From a virus: DNA of 30,059 bases. The stretch lies in IMG/VR virus record IMGVR_UViG_3300044733_001596, positions 1 through 30,059 of that record, one strand, 5' to 3'. How positions within the stretch are numbered: the stretch's first letter is position 1; each line of letters begins with the position of its first letter. This document shows positions 14,913 to 23,758 of this stretch, in pieces. The notes below the pieces were generated by a model, which saw only the letters and a list, made by a program, of their open reading frames with translations, made no database searches and had not been told where the DNA came from. The position numbers and the translations under genes are program-made.

Positions 14913-15932
14913 ATGAATTGGATTCACTCTGTATCAAAATCGTATTTAACAGAAGTCTTAAATATTAAGAAACCCAAAGTTTTATTTATTGGTAAGACCA
15001 GTATGATAAACGATATCTGGAAAATTAAACCAAACGATTTAGCACAATTGAAACAACTTTCTGATATTGATGTCATAACATTAGATTCAATGACAGAGGA
15101 GAAATTGGCAGAGAAGTGTGAAGGATATGATTATTTGATGTTAAATATGGATTTTCTTCCATTTCCCGATCCAAATAAGATGGATAAATTGACAGAGAAG
15201 TTCTACAACCATCCTGGTATCAAAAATCTCAAAGGTATCAATGTTGATATGACCGATGGTGATTTTTTTAGTCCACACTTAGCAAGACAAAAAGGAATAT
15301 TTCTCCAGACTAGTCCAAATGCGGTGACACGAAGTGTTGCTGAATCTGCTTTGTGTGAAATTATGCTTCATGCCAAGCAAAGACATAATTCTTATGCGAA
15401 TGATGAAAATTGCAATAAAACCCTGAATCTGCATGGAAAGATCGCAGGGATCATAGGCCAGGGTCATATAGGTTCGGCACTTGGAGAGATGTTGTCTGGA
15501 ATAGGAATGAAAGTATTGTTCAATGATATAAAATCATCTCAGTCAGAGAATACTTCACTTGAAAAAATATTCAGTCAGGCTGATGTCATTAGCATTCATA
15601 TTCCTGCTCTTTTACCAAGAACCACCAATAACAATATAGGATTTATTGATTCTAAATTATTAAACCTATGTAAAGGTACAATATTAGTCAATCTTGCAAC
15701 TGATATTATTGTGGATTCTGATTCAATAATATCGGCACTAAATACTGGAAAGATCGTTGGTTATTCGGTAGAACCTGGAAGAAAAGTTACAGAAAAACTA
15801 AGAAAATACAAGCAAGTTCATATTTCTCCATGCTCCTTTGATTCTGATGAGTCTAGAGCAAATGTAAAGAGAATATGGATTCAAAATATGATAACAGCAA
15901 TTCAAGGATATCCACAAAACATATGGAACTGA
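14913..15932 (+). CDS. D-2-hydroxyacid dehydrogenase relative lacking catalytic residues
   Basis: The 339-residue protein shows the fold of D-isomer-specific 2-hydroxyacid dehydrogenases. Residues 137-150 match the family 'AxRSVAExxLxxML' segment, the NAD-binding glycines are G182, G184 and G187 (GQGHIG), and ADVISIHIP follows near residue 223. The usual catalytic arginine (V-N-x-A-R-G) is replaced by T263 (VNLATD) and the usual histidine (TPHIG) by C307 (SPCSF), while Glu is kept (E287, VEPG). Loss of Arg and His suggests it no longer reduces hydroxyacids; it may bind NAD or another ligand, or act as a scaffold. It is preceded by a late promoter. The family is rare in phages. Confidence 0.72.
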   Translation: MNWIHSVSKSYLTEVLNIKKPKVLFIGKTSMINDIWKIKPNDLAQLKQLSDIDVITLDSMTEEKLAEKCEGYDYLMLNMDFLPFPDPNKMDKLTEKFYNHPGIKNLKGINVDMTDGDFFSPHLARQKGIFLQTSPNAVTRSVAESALCEIMLHAKQRHNSYANDENCNKTLNLHGKIAGIIGQGHIGSALGEMLSGIGMKVLFNDIKSSQSENTSLEKIFSQADVISIHIPALLPRTTNNNIGFIDSKLLNLCKGTILVNLATDIIVDSDSIISALNTGKIVGYSVEPGRKVTEKLRKYKQVHISPCSFDSDESRANVKRIWIQNMITAIQGYPQNIWN

Positions 15933-16024
15933 TAATATTCACATTATTCTTTTTACCACTTGCTCTTAGTTTCTGGGTTGGAACTTTAGTTGGACGAATA
16001 CTTGAATTAAAGAAAAAGATATGA
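15923..16024 (+). CDS. Single-pass membrane micropeptide (33 aa)
   Basis: It overlaps the end of the dehydrogenase-like gene by 10 bases and its stop overlaps the next start as ATGA. The sequence MELIIFTLFFLPLALSFWVG begins a single hydrophobic segment and ends in a basic LKKKI tail. It resembles other membrane micropeptides in this genome. No family is recognised. Confidence 0.45.
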   Translation: MELIIFTLFFLPLALSFWVGTLVGRILELKKKI

Positions 16025-16512
16025 AAACATTTAAGCAATTTATCAAAGAGCAAGAAGAACTGGAAGAAAATAAACTTGCAAAAACAATGCTAGGATTAGC
16101 AATAATCGGTGGGCTTCAAGCAGGAGCCATGAGACACGATCCTGTGCCAAATAGTTCACAAACATCAAAGACCGTTGAAAAATCTGGTGACGAAACAAGA
16201 ACATCGGAACTGATAAGAACTGGTGCGATGAAAGCAGGAGAAAATGCAAGACACATACACCGCGGATTCTTCGATACAAAGGACAGAGAAGTGGTCGATA
16301 CTCTTGTGCGTGATGTTCCCAGCACATCTAAGTTTAAAGTAACAAAAACAGGACCAGATGGGACAGCAGTTGCTTCTAGAACAATGATCGGAAATAGAAC
16401 AGTCAATAGAACTGGAAGTATTGACAATACGAATTTAAAGATTCCAACCGATGATGTGACTGTTTCTGGCAAAAAGGATAGTTTCAAAAACATCGTTTGG
16501 AAAAAGAAATAA
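16021..16512 (+). CDS. Putative capsid-targeted internal protein
   Basis: The 163-residue protein begins MKTFKQFIKE followed by Q. T4 internal proteins and Alt begin with a nearly identical capsid-targeting sequence (MKTYQEFIAE) that directs them into the prohead core, and the prohead protease cuts after I-x-E. Here I8-K9-E10 sits at the same place. After it comes a short hydrophobic stretch (MLGLAIIGGLQAGAM), then a Thr/Lys/Arg-rich region with low complexity, consistent with an internal head protein that binds DNA. Function after injection is unknown. It is coupled by ATGA to the micropeptide upstream and followed directly by another micropeptide. Confidence 0.65.
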   Translation: MKTFKQFIKEQEELEENKLAKTMLGLAIIGGLQAGAMRHDPVPNSSQTSKTVEKSGDETRTSELIRTGAMKAGENARHIHRGFFDTKDREVVDTLVRDVPSTSKFKVTKTGPDGTAVASRTMIGNRTVNRTGSIDNTNLKIPTDDVTVSGKKDSFKNIVWKKK

Positions 16513-16650
16513 ATGAAATCACCCGATAGGTCTTGGGATTTAGATGAATTCATAGGTCTTGTGGTCTTAGGGGGACCAACCGCAGTATATTGTTATTGGA
16601 TTGGTCATGCAATATTTCAAATTATAAATATATTAGTAAACCTTATATAA
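16513..16650 (+). CDS. Membrane micropeptide (45 aa)
   Basis: The ATG directly follows the stop of the preceding gene. The sequence MKSPDRSWDLDEFIGLVVLG leads into a hydrophobic stretch (VVLGGPTAVYCYWIGHAIF), then INILVNLI. One or two weak membrane passes are likely. A late promoter lies inside its 3' end. It has no recognised family. Confidence 0.45.
   Translation: MKSPDRSWDLDEFIGLVVLGGPTAVYCYWIGHAIFQIINILVNLI
16623..16630 (+). promoter_or_regulatory. T4-type late promoter TATAAATA
   Basis: An exact TATAAATA is 56 bases before the holin-like gene's ATG. The leader contains an AAGGAA ribosome-binding site. It would drive the holin-like gene late in infection. Confidence 0.65.
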
Positions 16651-16686
16651 GATGTGTTAAGTATAACTGAATATAAGGAACCATAA

Positions 16687-17028
16687 ATGCAGGGACAAAG
16701 CAATAATACTGATAATTTTTTAGGAATTGGTATAGATCTTGGTCTTATGATGGCAGGATTTTTTGGTGCGTTAATTTTAGCATTAACAGCAAAAAATCAG
16801 ACTCCTGGAAGGGCAATAACTTCTATATTTGCTGGAGCATTATGCGCCAACTATTTGACACCAATTGCTCTTCATTTCATGCCAGAATCCATACAGAATA
16901 ATGGTAAATACGGTGCTGCATTTATAATGGGATTTATTGGGTTGAAAACATTAGAATTAGTCTATGATTTTGTATCCAAGAAATTAAAGACAAAAAATGG
17001 TAAGATAAATATTGACATTAGTATGTAA
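16687..17028 (+). CDS. Small membrane protein, candidate holin
   Basis: The 113-residue protein has three hydrophobic segments at about residues 12-34, 42-64 and 75-96, with a short basic C-terminal tail (KKLKTKNGK). Segments such as AITSIFAGALCANYLTPIAL and IQNNGKYGAAFIMGFIGLKT recall small phage membrane proteins annotated as holins. That fits a late promoter upstream, but there is no endolysin next to it in this window. A second candidate holin lies at 28880. It could also be a superinfection-exclusion membrane protein. Confidence 0.55.
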   Translation: MQGQSNNTDNFLGIGIDLGLMMAGFFGALILALTAKNQTPGRAITSIFAGALCANYLTPIALHFMPESIQNNGKYGAAFIMGFIGLKTLELVYDFVSKKLKTKNGKINIDISM

Positions 17029-17040
17029 TAATACTAAAAT
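17012..17040 (+). promoter_or_regulatory. Possible promoter for gmd
   Basis: TTGACA (17012-17017) and TAAAAT (17035-17040) are 17 bases apart and lie just before gmd, partly inside the end of the preceding gene. An AAGGAA ribosome-binding site follows. The -10 is imperfect, so support is moderate. Confidence 0.4.
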
Positions 17041-17063
17041 TTAAATTATAAGGAATATTTAAT

Positions 17064-18107
17064 ATGAGTAAAGTGGCACTGATTACTGGAATTTGTGGAC
17101 AGGATGGATCATATCTAAGTCAATTATTGATATCCAAGGGATATGAGGTTCATGGTATTATTCGAAGATCTTCTTCTTTTAATACTGGAAGAATCGATCA
17201 TCTTATAAATGATCCAGAAATTTATAATAAAAAATTATTTTTACATTTTGGTGATTTGACAGACTTCAATAGTCTTCAAAAAATTATAACAAAATATTCT
17301 CCAGATGAAATTTATAATCTTGGTGCTCAAAGCCATGTTAAAGTTTCATTCGATATGCCAGTATTTACTGGAGAGACAACTGGAATCGGAACATTAAATC
17401 TTTTAGAAGCCATACGAACATTTGAAGAACAAACTGGTAAAAAGATTCGATATTATCAGGCCAGCAGTTCGGAGATGTATGGTAAGGTTCAAGAAGTTCC
17501 TCAAAAAGAAACAACACCGTTTTATCCTCGTTCACCGTATGGATGTGCAAAAGCTTATGCACATTATCTCACTGTGAATTATCGTGAAAGTTATGATCTA
17601 CATGCTTCATGTGGAATTTTGTTTAACCACGAAAGTCCGCGTAGAGGAGAAACATTCGTAACAAGAAAAATCACAAGAGCAGTTGGTAGAATTTATCAAG
17701 GATTACAAAAGAAACTATATCTTGGTAATTTAGATGCATATCGTGATTGGGGATTTGCTGGAGATTATGTTGAAGCCATGTGGCTGATGCTACAGCAAGA
17801 TAAACCAGATGATTATGTTGTTGCAACTGGTAAGATGATTACCGTAAGAGAATTCTGTCAAAAAGCTTTTGCAAGATATAGTATGAATTATTTGGATTAT
17901 GTTGAAGTTGATGAAAAATATTATCGTCCAGCAGAAGTAGATCAATTATTGGGAGATTCAACTAAAGCTAAAAGTAAATTAGCTTGGACACCAAAGGTTA
18001 ATATCAATGAATTGATTGACATGATGACAGATCATGATTTTGAACTTGCCAGAAAAGAACGAATCATAGAAATATATGATAAAAAATTAAATCCAACTGG
18101 CCCATGA
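17064..18107 (+). CDS. gmd: GDP-mannose 4,6-dehydratase
   Basis: The enzyme converts GDP-D-mannose to GDP-4-keto-6-deoxymannose, the first step toward fucose, rhamnose-like and perosamine sugars in surface polysaccharides. Visible marks of the extended short-chain dehydrogenase fold are the NADP-binding G9-x2-G12-x2-G15 (GICGQDG), the '[14 protein letters not shown]' substrate segment, a SSSEMYG site at residues 134-140 and Y159-x3-K163 (YGCAK). Its 347 residues match the family. It stands alone, with no GDP-fucose synthase or glycosyltransferase in the window, so its product probably feeds host enzymes or other phage genes. It resembles metabolic genes carried by some marine phages. Confidence 0.92.
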   Translation: MSKVALITGICGQDGSYLSQLLISKGYEVHGIIRRSSSFNTGRIDHLINDPEIYNKKLFLHFGDLTDFNSLQKIITKYSPDEIYNLGAQSHVKVSFDMPVFTGETTGIGTLNLLEAIRTFEEQTGKKIRYYQASSSEMYGKVQEVPQKETTPFYPRSPYGCAKAYAHYLTVNYRESYDLHASCGILFNHESPRRGETFVTRKITRAVGRIYQGLQKKLYLGNLDAYRDWGFAGDYVEAMWLMLQQDKPDDYVVATGKMITVREFCQKAFARYSMNYLDYVEVDEKYYRPAEVDQLLGDSTKAKSKLAWTPKVNINELIDMMTDHDFELARKERIIEIYDKKLNPTGP

Positions 18108-18121
18108 TTTTAATAAAATAA

Positions 18122-18149
18122 TTGACACCACAATTAATTCTGATATAAT
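18122..18149 (+). promoter_or_regulatory. Early promoter, leaderless type
   Basis: TTGACA (18122-18127) and an extended -10 TGATATAAT (TATAAT at 18144-18149) are 16 bases apart. The next ATG (18156) begins seven bases after the last T and has no ribosome-binding site. It drives the main replication operon. Confidence 0.78.
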
Positions 18150-18155
18150 GCAGAC

Positions 18156-18383
18156 ATGAAATATGGTCTGCATTTTACCAATACCTCGAAAGAAGAAGAT
18201 TGGCTCAGGGAATCAGATAAGTCTATATGTATTTGGAATAGTGCTGATGAAGCAGATGATTGGCGTAAGAAACATACAGTAAATCCTAAGATTTATGATG
18301 TTAAAAAAGTAACGCCAAAAATAATTAAAGAAGATCAAGAAAAATATGGAAGTAACAATGAACGATCTTTCAAAATTGAGTGA
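18156..18383 (+). CDS. Small hypothetical protein, operon leader gene
   Basis: The 75-residue protein starts MKYGLHFTNTSKEEDWLRES and continues with acidic and aromatic residues (WNSADEADDWRKKHTVNPK). No domain is recognised. Its end overlaps the polymerase fragment by 26 bases. As the first gene of the operon on a leaderless transcript, it would be translated from the 5' end and could couple translation to the polymerase fragment behind it. Confidence 0.6.
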   Translation: MKYGLHFTNTSKEEDWLRESDKSICIWNSADEADDWRKKHTVNPKIYDVKKVTPKIIKEDQEKYGSNNERSFKIE

Positions 18384-19473
18384 TAATGAATTGTTATCAT
18401 TGAAGCATAAAACAGAATTAGATATTTCAAAGTATCATAATTTTCAGTTAGTCCGTAAAATTCAATTGAATTCAGCTTACGGTGCTATTGGTAATGCGTA
18501 TTTTAGATTCTATAATACTGATTTGGCCGAGGCAATCACATTGTCAGGCCAATTGTCTATTCAATGGATTGGAAATAGATTAAATGAATTAATTAATAAA
18601 GTAACTAATTCAGATAATAAGGATTTTATCATTGCATCAGACACAGATTCAATTTATCTTAAAATTGATGATGTCGTAAATCAATATGCATCTAATAAAT
18701 CAATTATAGAAAAAATTGATTATATTGATTCATCATCTAAAAATATCATTTTGCCATATATTGAAAAGCAGTTCGACAGTCTAGCAAATATGATGAATGC
18801 ATTTGAAAATAGAATTGTTATGGCAAGAGAAGTTATTGCAGACAAGGGTGTATGGACTGCAAAAAAGAGATATATGTTAAATGTCTGGGATTCAGAAGGC
18901 GTTCGTTATAGTCAACCTAAACAAAAAATCATGGGAATTGAAACTTCACGATCATCTACTCCAGAGGTTGTTCGTAAAGAATTAAAGAATGCCATCAGCA
19001 TTATTCTCAACAAAGATGAAAATGAATTGATTGACTTTGTTGCAAAATTCAAATCTAAATTCATGAAAATGAGTGTAGAGGAAATTTCTTTTCCACGTAG
19101 TGTAAATGGACTTGATAAGTATAGAGATTCTTCTCAAATTTATAAATTGAAGACTCCTATTCAGGTAAAGGCTGCTTTGTTGTATAATCATTACATCAAG
19201 GAAATGAAATTGAGTATGAAATATACTAAAATTTCAGAAGGTGAAAAGATTAAATTTGTATATCTTAAAAAGCCCAATCCATTGGCAGGAACACAGGGAG
19301 AAGATTGTGTAATTGGATTCCCGAATAAAATGCCAAAAGAGTTTGATCTTGACAAATTTATTGATCGTGAAAAACAATTTGAAAAAGCATTTCTTGATCC
19401 ACTGATAAAGATTCTAGATATCATTGGATGGAAGGCAGAAAAAACAAACACTCTAGAATCACTTTTTATATGA
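18358..19473 (+). CDS. 43: DNA polymerase family B, C-terminal part (split gp43)
   Basis: This 371-residue piece carries polymerase motif B with K34, N38, S39 and Y41 (KIQLNSAYG) and motif C with D95 and D97 (SDTDSIY), then the thumb. It joins the N-terminal part at 8905, which holds motif A and the exonuclease. A GGAAG ribosome-binding site lies five bases before ATG 18358; a further in-frame ATG at 18346 would add four residues. The C-terminal NTLESLFI resembles a sliding-clamp-binding tail as in T4 gp43. The N-terminal helix (MNDLSKLSDNELLSLKHKTE) is an extra finger segment that would meet the KKRGLQV end of the other piece. I expect the two chains to assemble into one enzyme. Confidence 0.92.
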   Translation: MNDLSKLSDNELLSLKHKTELDISKYHNFQLVRKIQLNSAYGAIGNAYFRFYNTDLAEAITLSGQLSIQWIGNRLNELINKVTNSDNKDFIIASDTDSIYLKIDDVVNQYASNKSIIEKIDYIDSSSKNIILPYIEKQFDSLANMMNAFENRIVMAREVIADKGVWTAKKRYMLNVWDSEGVRYSQPKQKIMGIETSRSSTPEVVRKELKNAISIILNKDENELIDFVAKFKSKFMKMSVEEISFPRSVNGLDKYRDSSQIYKLKTPIQVKAALLYNHYIKEMKLSMKYTKISEGEKIKFVYLKKPNPLAGTQGEDCVIGFPNKMPKEFDLDKFIDREKQFEKAFLDPLIKILDIIGWKAEKTNTLESLFI

Positions 19474-19481
19474 GGTAAAAC

Positions 19482-20510
19482 ATGTCTGATTTTTTAAGCA
19501 AAATGATTAAATCTTCTGGTAATAAATTCGCATCTATCGTTGATGATGGTCTTGATGGAAGCGATGTTACTGGTTTCACTGATACTGGTAGTATGATGCT
19601 AAATGCACTTCTGTCAGGATCACTTTATGGTGGTATGGCAAACAACAAAATCGTAGCATTGGCAGGAGAAGCCGCCACTGGTAAAACTTATTTTACCATC
19701 GGTATTCTTTCAAAGTTCCTTCAAGATAATCCTGAAGGCGTTGTAGTATACTTTGATACAGAACAAGCAGTGACATCTGATATGTTCAAGAGTCGTGGTG
19801 TTGATCCTAAACGTGTTGCTGTATTTCCTGTAGCAACAATCGAAGAATTTAGATTCCAATCAATTAAAATCGTAGATGATTATTTGAATGAAGAAGAATC
19901 TAATAGGAAGCCTATGATGATTGTTCTTGATTCTCTTGGTATGTTGTCAACCTCTAAAGAAATCAATGATACAACAGAAGGTAAAGAAGTTCGTGATATG
20001 ACACGTGCTCAAGTTATCAAGTCTACTTTCCGAGTCTTGACTCTAAAACTTGGAAAGGCAAAGATTCCAATGATTATGACTAATCATACGTACTCCATCG
20101 TGGGTGCTTATGTTCCTACCTCTGAAATGGGTGGTGGTACAGGTCTTAAGTATGCTGCATCAACAATTGTATATTTGAGTAAGAAGAAGGATAAGGATAG
20201 TGAAGGTGATATTGTTGGTAATATCATTAATTGTAAGTTGTATAAATCACGCTTCACTAAAGAAAATAAAACTGTTTCGGTTAAACTGAATTACGAAACT
20301 GGTCTTGATCGTTATTATGGATTAGTTGACCTTGCTCTTGAATCTGGTGTCTTTACAAAGACAAGTACTCGTATTACACTACCAGATGGAAGCACTGCAT
20401 TTGAAAAGAACATCTACGAAAATCCAGAAAAGTATTTCACAAAAGAAGTTCTAGAAAAATTGGAAAAAGCAGCAAGTAAAGAATTTAAATATGGCTCAAG
20501 TGAACTTTGA
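19482..20510 (+). CDS. uvsX: UvsX RecA-like recombinase
   Basis: The 342-residue protein is a RecA-family strand-exchange ATPase. The Walker A motif G62-EAAT-G67-K68-T69 and a [10 protein letters not shown] segment near residue 88 are clear, as is [10 protein letters not shown] (Walker B) near residue 147. Its size is close to T4 UvsX. It promotes strand invasion in recombination-dependent replication. A GAGGT ribosome-binding site precedes the ATG. Its stop lies 20 bases inside the start of the helicase gene, tying expression of both. Confidence 0.9.
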   Translation: MSDFLSKMIKSSGNKFASIVDDGLDGSDVTGFTDTGSMMLNALLSGSLYGGMANNKIVALAGEAATGKTYFTIGILSKFLQDNPEGVVVYFDTEQAVTSDMFKSRGVDPKRVAVFPVATIEEFRFQSIKIVDDYLNEEESNRKPMMIVLDSLGMLSTSKEINDTTEGKEVRDMTRAQVIKSTFRVLTLKLGKAKIPMIMTNHTYSIVGAYVPTSEMGGGTGLKYAASTIVYLSKKKDKDSEGDIVGNIINCKLYKSRFTKENKTVSVKLNYETGLDRYYGLVDLALESGVFTKTSTRITLPDGSTAFEKNIYENPEKYFTKEVLEKLEKAASKEFKYGSSEL

Positions 20511-21888
20511 AAAAATCATCTTACATAATCTAATTAAAAATGAAGTATATTCACGAAAGATTACTCCATTTTTATCTAAAGATTATTTTCACAATCGTAT
20601 AGATAAAATTCTATTTGGAATCATTACAGAATTCATTCTGCAATATAATAATTTGCCATCAAAGGATGCTTTGTTGGTTATTGTAGATAAGAATAAGTCA
20701 TTGAATGAAGATGATCATGATAAGATTCTTGAATTGATATATGAAATTGATCAAACAAGAGAAGAGTCTGATTTAACATGGTTGTATGAAGAGACAGAAA
20801 ACTTCTGTAAAGAGAAGGCAGTCTATAATGCGATCATGGAATCTATCCATATCATCGATGGGAAAAAGGAAACACCTAAAACGGCTATCCCAGATATTCT
20901 CTCGAAAGCACTGGCAGTATCTTTTGATTCTCATATTGGTCATGATTATTATGAGGATTATGGAAAGCGATTTGATTTTTATCACACAGAAGAAAAACGA
21001 ATTGCATTTGATCTAGAATATTTTAATATGATCACACGGGGTGGTATGCCTTCAAAAACACTATCTGTCGTCATGGCAGGAACTGGTGTGGGTAAATCAT
21101 TGTTCTTGTGTCACCATGCTGCTAATTGTCTGAAGAATCATCAAAATGTGTTGTATATCACATGTGAAATGTCAGAAGAAAAGATTGCAGAACGAATTGA
21201 CGCAAATATTCTTGATATTACTATGGACGAATTAAAAACCCTACCATTACAACTTTATGAGAAGAAAATTCAGAATGCTTGTTCTGGGTTTAAGGGTAAA
21301 TTAATTATTAAAGAATATCCAACAGCAACCGCAAGTGCAAATCATTTTAGATTTCTATTGGATGAACTTTGGTTAAAGAAAAAATTTAAACCAGATGTTA
21401 TATTTATTGATTACTTAAATATTTGTGCGTCATCACGAATCAAGGGTGGTTCTAATGTAAATTCTTATACTTATGTAAAAGCAATTGCTGAAGAATTACG
21501 TGGTATTGCAGTTGAGTATAATGTACCGTTATTTACGGCTACACAGACAAATCGTGATGGTTATTCTAACAGTGATCCTGATCTTACAAATACTTCTGAA
21601 TCTTTTGGTCTTCCAGCAACAGCAGATTTTATGTTTGCTTTAATTAGCACAGAAGAACTAGAAGAAATGAATCAAGTAATGGTAAAACAATTAAAGAACC
21701 GTTATAATGATACTTATCAGAATCGTAAATTTATCATTGGAATCAATCGACCAAAGATGAAATTGTTTGATGTTGAAAAATCAACAGCTGTTGTAATGAA
21801 GAAAAAAGAAACTCCTGATACTTTCTTTATAGAAAAACCAAAAAAGCCATCATTGAATAAAACAAATGTTTCTGAATGGAATTTCTGA
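20491..21888 (+). CDS. 41: Replicative DNA helicase, gp41-like
   Basis: The 465-residue protein has an N-terminal helical domain and a RecA-like core. The Walker A motif is A196-GTGV-G201-K202-S203 and Walker B is seen in [13 protein letters not shown]. It unwinds DNA 5' to 3' at the fork and loads primase. Overlap with uvsX (20 bases) and with primase (one base, TGATG) places it in a T4-type replication block. DnaB-type helicases share this core; the gene order points to gp41. Confidence 0.9.
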   Translation: MAQVNFEKIILHNLIKNEVYSRKITPFLSKDYFHNRIDKILFGIITEFILQYNNLPSKDALLVIVDKNKSLNEDDHDKILELIYEIDQTREESDLTWLYEETENFCKEKAVYNAIMESIHIIDGKKETPKTAIPDILSKALAVSFDSHIGHDYYEDYGKRFDFYHTEEKRIAFDLEYFNMITRGGMPSKTLSVVMAGTGVGKSLFLCHHAANCLKNHQNVLYITCEMSEEKIAERIDANILDITMDELKTLPLQLYEKKIQNACSGFKGKLIIKEYPTATASANHFRFLLDELWLKKKFKPDVIFIDYLNICASSRIKGGSNVNSYTYVKAIAEELRGIAVEYNVPLFTATQTNRDGYSNSDPDLTNTSESFGLPATADFMFALISTEELEEMNQVMVKQLKNRYNDTYQNRKFIIGINRPKMKLFDVEKSTAVVMKKKETPDTFFIEKPKKPSLNKTNVSEWNF

Positions 21889-22886
21889 TGTCAATATTTG
21901 TTGATAAAAAATATATTAATTTAATATCTGGTCACTTTGAAAAATTTAAATGGAAAAGTGATAAGTTAGCAAATTGTAGATGTAAATTTTGTGGTGATTC
22001 AACCACAAACAAAAATAAGGCACGTGGTTATTTTTATGTAAAAAATAATAGTTTTTTCTACAAGTGTCATAATTGTAATATTGGTTATAGTCTTTATAGC
22101 ATAATCAATGAAGTCTCACCTTCATTGAGTAAAGAATATAACGCAGAAAACTTTCTTGAAAGAAATAATTTTAAGAAAGATACTGTTCGTGTAGAAATTC
22201 CAGCCCCCATTGAGATTAAACATCATTTAAATATTATTCCAATCACAGAACTGGAAGAATCCCATAAGGCAAGGAAATTTATTCAGGACAGAAAGATTCC
22301 AGTAGAACATTGGAAAAATATCGGATTTGCAAAGAATTTTGCAAAAATTGCAGAAGAATTCGATTCGTCATATAAAAATAGATTTGCTGATGAAGAAAGA
22401 ATCATAATTCTTATTCGTAGTCAGATGGGTATCTGTGGAATACAAGGACGTTCATTTTCGAATAACCGAATGAAGTATATAACCTTAAAGAAAGAAAATA
22501 GATCATGTTTTTACAACTACGATATGGTTGATAAATCAAAAAAATTTTATGTTCTTGAAGGTCCAATTGATTCTATGTTTATTGATAATTCTATAGCAAC
22601 ACTTGGAATGAGCGGATTTAAGACATTGAATGAAAAGATAGACGATACAAATGCGGTGTATGTTGTAGATAATCAGCCTTATAACAAAGAGGTTGTTGAT
22701 ACAATTGAATATTTAATTGAAAATGGCAAAAAGGTTTGCATATTTCCAGAAAATATCAAGGAAAAAGATATTAATGATATGGTTCTTGCAAATTTGAAAC
22801 CAAACGATATAATAGACGAACATACTTATAGTGGATTGGAAGCTAGATTAGTATTTAATAACTGGAAAAAATATGCAAAACGATGA
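21888..22886 (+). CDS. 61: DNA primase, gp61-like
   Basis: I start at ATG 21888, overlapping the helicase stop (TGATG); an ATG 12 bases upstream exists. The 332-residue product has a zinc-binding domain with C32/C35 and C60/C63 (CKFC...CHNC) and a TOPRIM catalytic part with E224-G-P-I-D228 (VLEGPIDSM) and D261 (YVVDNQ). It makes RNA primers for lagging-strand synthesis together with the helicase. Length is close to T4 gp61. It overlaps the next small gene by 14 bases. Confidence 0.88.
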   Translation: MSIFVDKKYINLISGHFEKFKWKSDKLANCRCKFCGDSTTNKNKARGYFYVKNNSFFYKCHNCNIGYSLYSIINEVSPSLSKEYNAENFLERNNFKKDTVRVEIPAPIEIKHHLNIIPITELEESHKARKFIQDRKIPVEHWKNIGFAKNFAKIAEEFDSSYKNRFADEERIIILIRSQMGICGIQGRSFSNNRMKYITLKKENRSCFYNYDMVDKSKKFYVLEGPIDSMFIDNSIATLGMSGFKTLNEKIDDTNAVYVVDNQPYNKEVVDTIEYLIENGKKVCIFPENIKEKDINDMVLANLKPNDIIDEHTYSGLEARLVFNNWKKYAKR

Positions 22887-23070
22887 TAATAATGAAGATG
22901 AAAAGATGATGGAAGCGTTTATGTCATTCACATCTCTCTTTTCAAAATATGTAAAGGAAAACGATATTGATCTTTTCAAAAGGGCTGTTGATTATGCAAA
23001 GACCTATACTGAAGAAGATGTAAGTGGTATTGTTTTCAACTATGTTGATGAGGAGCCAAATGAACAATAA
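22873..23070 (+). CDS. Small acidic hypothetical protein (65 aa)
   Basis: The protein opens MQNDDNNEDEKMMEAFMSFT and is acidic and helical. No domain is recognised. It overlaps primase at its start and thyX at its stop, and its codons contain the AGGAG ribosome-binding site of thyX. The strict overlap with both neighbours supports a real gene. Confidence 0.6.
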   Translation: MQNDDNNEDEKMMEAFMSFTSLFSKYVKENDIDLFKRAVDYAKTYTEEDVSGIVFNYVDEEPNEQ

Positions 23071-23758
23071 GATTGATGTTTTAGATTATGGGCATGTTGA
23101 GTTGATTTCCCATATGGGAGATGATCTTACTGTTGTAAATTCAGCACGTGTTTCTTTCAACAAGGAAAGTGAATGGGATCACCCAGATAGTCATGTCCCT
23201 TGCAATATCCTGTCAGAAAAGGACAAGAAACTTATCAATTATCTGGCAAAACATCAACATTGGACTCCATTTGCACATCCACAGATTACGCTTCGAATCA
23301 AGGCTCCTATTTTTGTTCGTGCTCAACTAGGAAAACACCAAGTTGGTCTTGTAATGAATGAGGTTTCCCGTAGATATGTTACGGATGAACCACAATTCTA
23401 TATTCCATTATGGAGAAATGCACCAACCAATGGTGCAAAACAGGGTAGTTCTGGTGTCATGAAATACCCAGGAGATCTTACCCAGAAATTTGAAAATTTC
23501 TGTGATGATGCCTTGGATCTATACAAGGAACTTTTACACGCAGGAGTAGCCCCAGAACAGGCCCGTGCAGCCCTTCCACAGTCCATGTACACCGAATGGT
23601 GGTGGACAGGCTCCCTATCGGCCTACAGCCGCGTATACGCCCAAAGAATTGATTCCCATGCTCAATGGGAGGTACAGCAGTATGCTAAGGCCATGGGAGA
23701 ACTAATTGGGCCACTATTTCCAGTGTCATGGAAAACATTAACAGAAACAACTAAATAA
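23060..23758 (+). CDS. thyX: Flavin-dependent thymidylate synthase ThyX
   Basis: The enzyme makes dTMP from dUMP with methylenetetrahydrofolate and a reduced flavin. I start at ATG 23060, with AGGAG before it; the longer frame from 23024 has no such site. The ThyX region is at about residues 87-106: R87-x5-H93-Q-VGLVMNE-VSRRY. Against the textbook R-H-R-x7-S-x-R motif the first Arg is Lys and the Arg after His is Gln; this variant form is one I know from other phage ThyX proteins. The C-terminal third is unusually GC-rich. It follows a small overlapping gene and is followed by nrdJ. Confidence 0.88.
   Translation: MNNKIDVLDYGHVELISHMGDDLTVVNSARVSFNKESEWDHPDSHVPCNILSEKDKKLINYLAKHQHWTPFAHPQITLRIKAPIFVRAQLGKHQVGLVMNEVSRRYVTDEPQFYIPLWRNAPTNGAKQGSSGVMKYPGDLTQKFENFCDDALDLYKELLHAGVAPEQARAALPQSMYTEWWWTGSLSAYSRVYAQRIDSHAQWEVQQYAKAMGELIGPLFPVSWKTLTETTK

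Noticed and set aside
10378-18400. Intein at the polymerase split
   Set aside because: Neither the end of the first part (KKRGLQV) nor the start of the second shows intein splicing residues or blocks. Each part has its own stop or start, so two separate chains are simpler.
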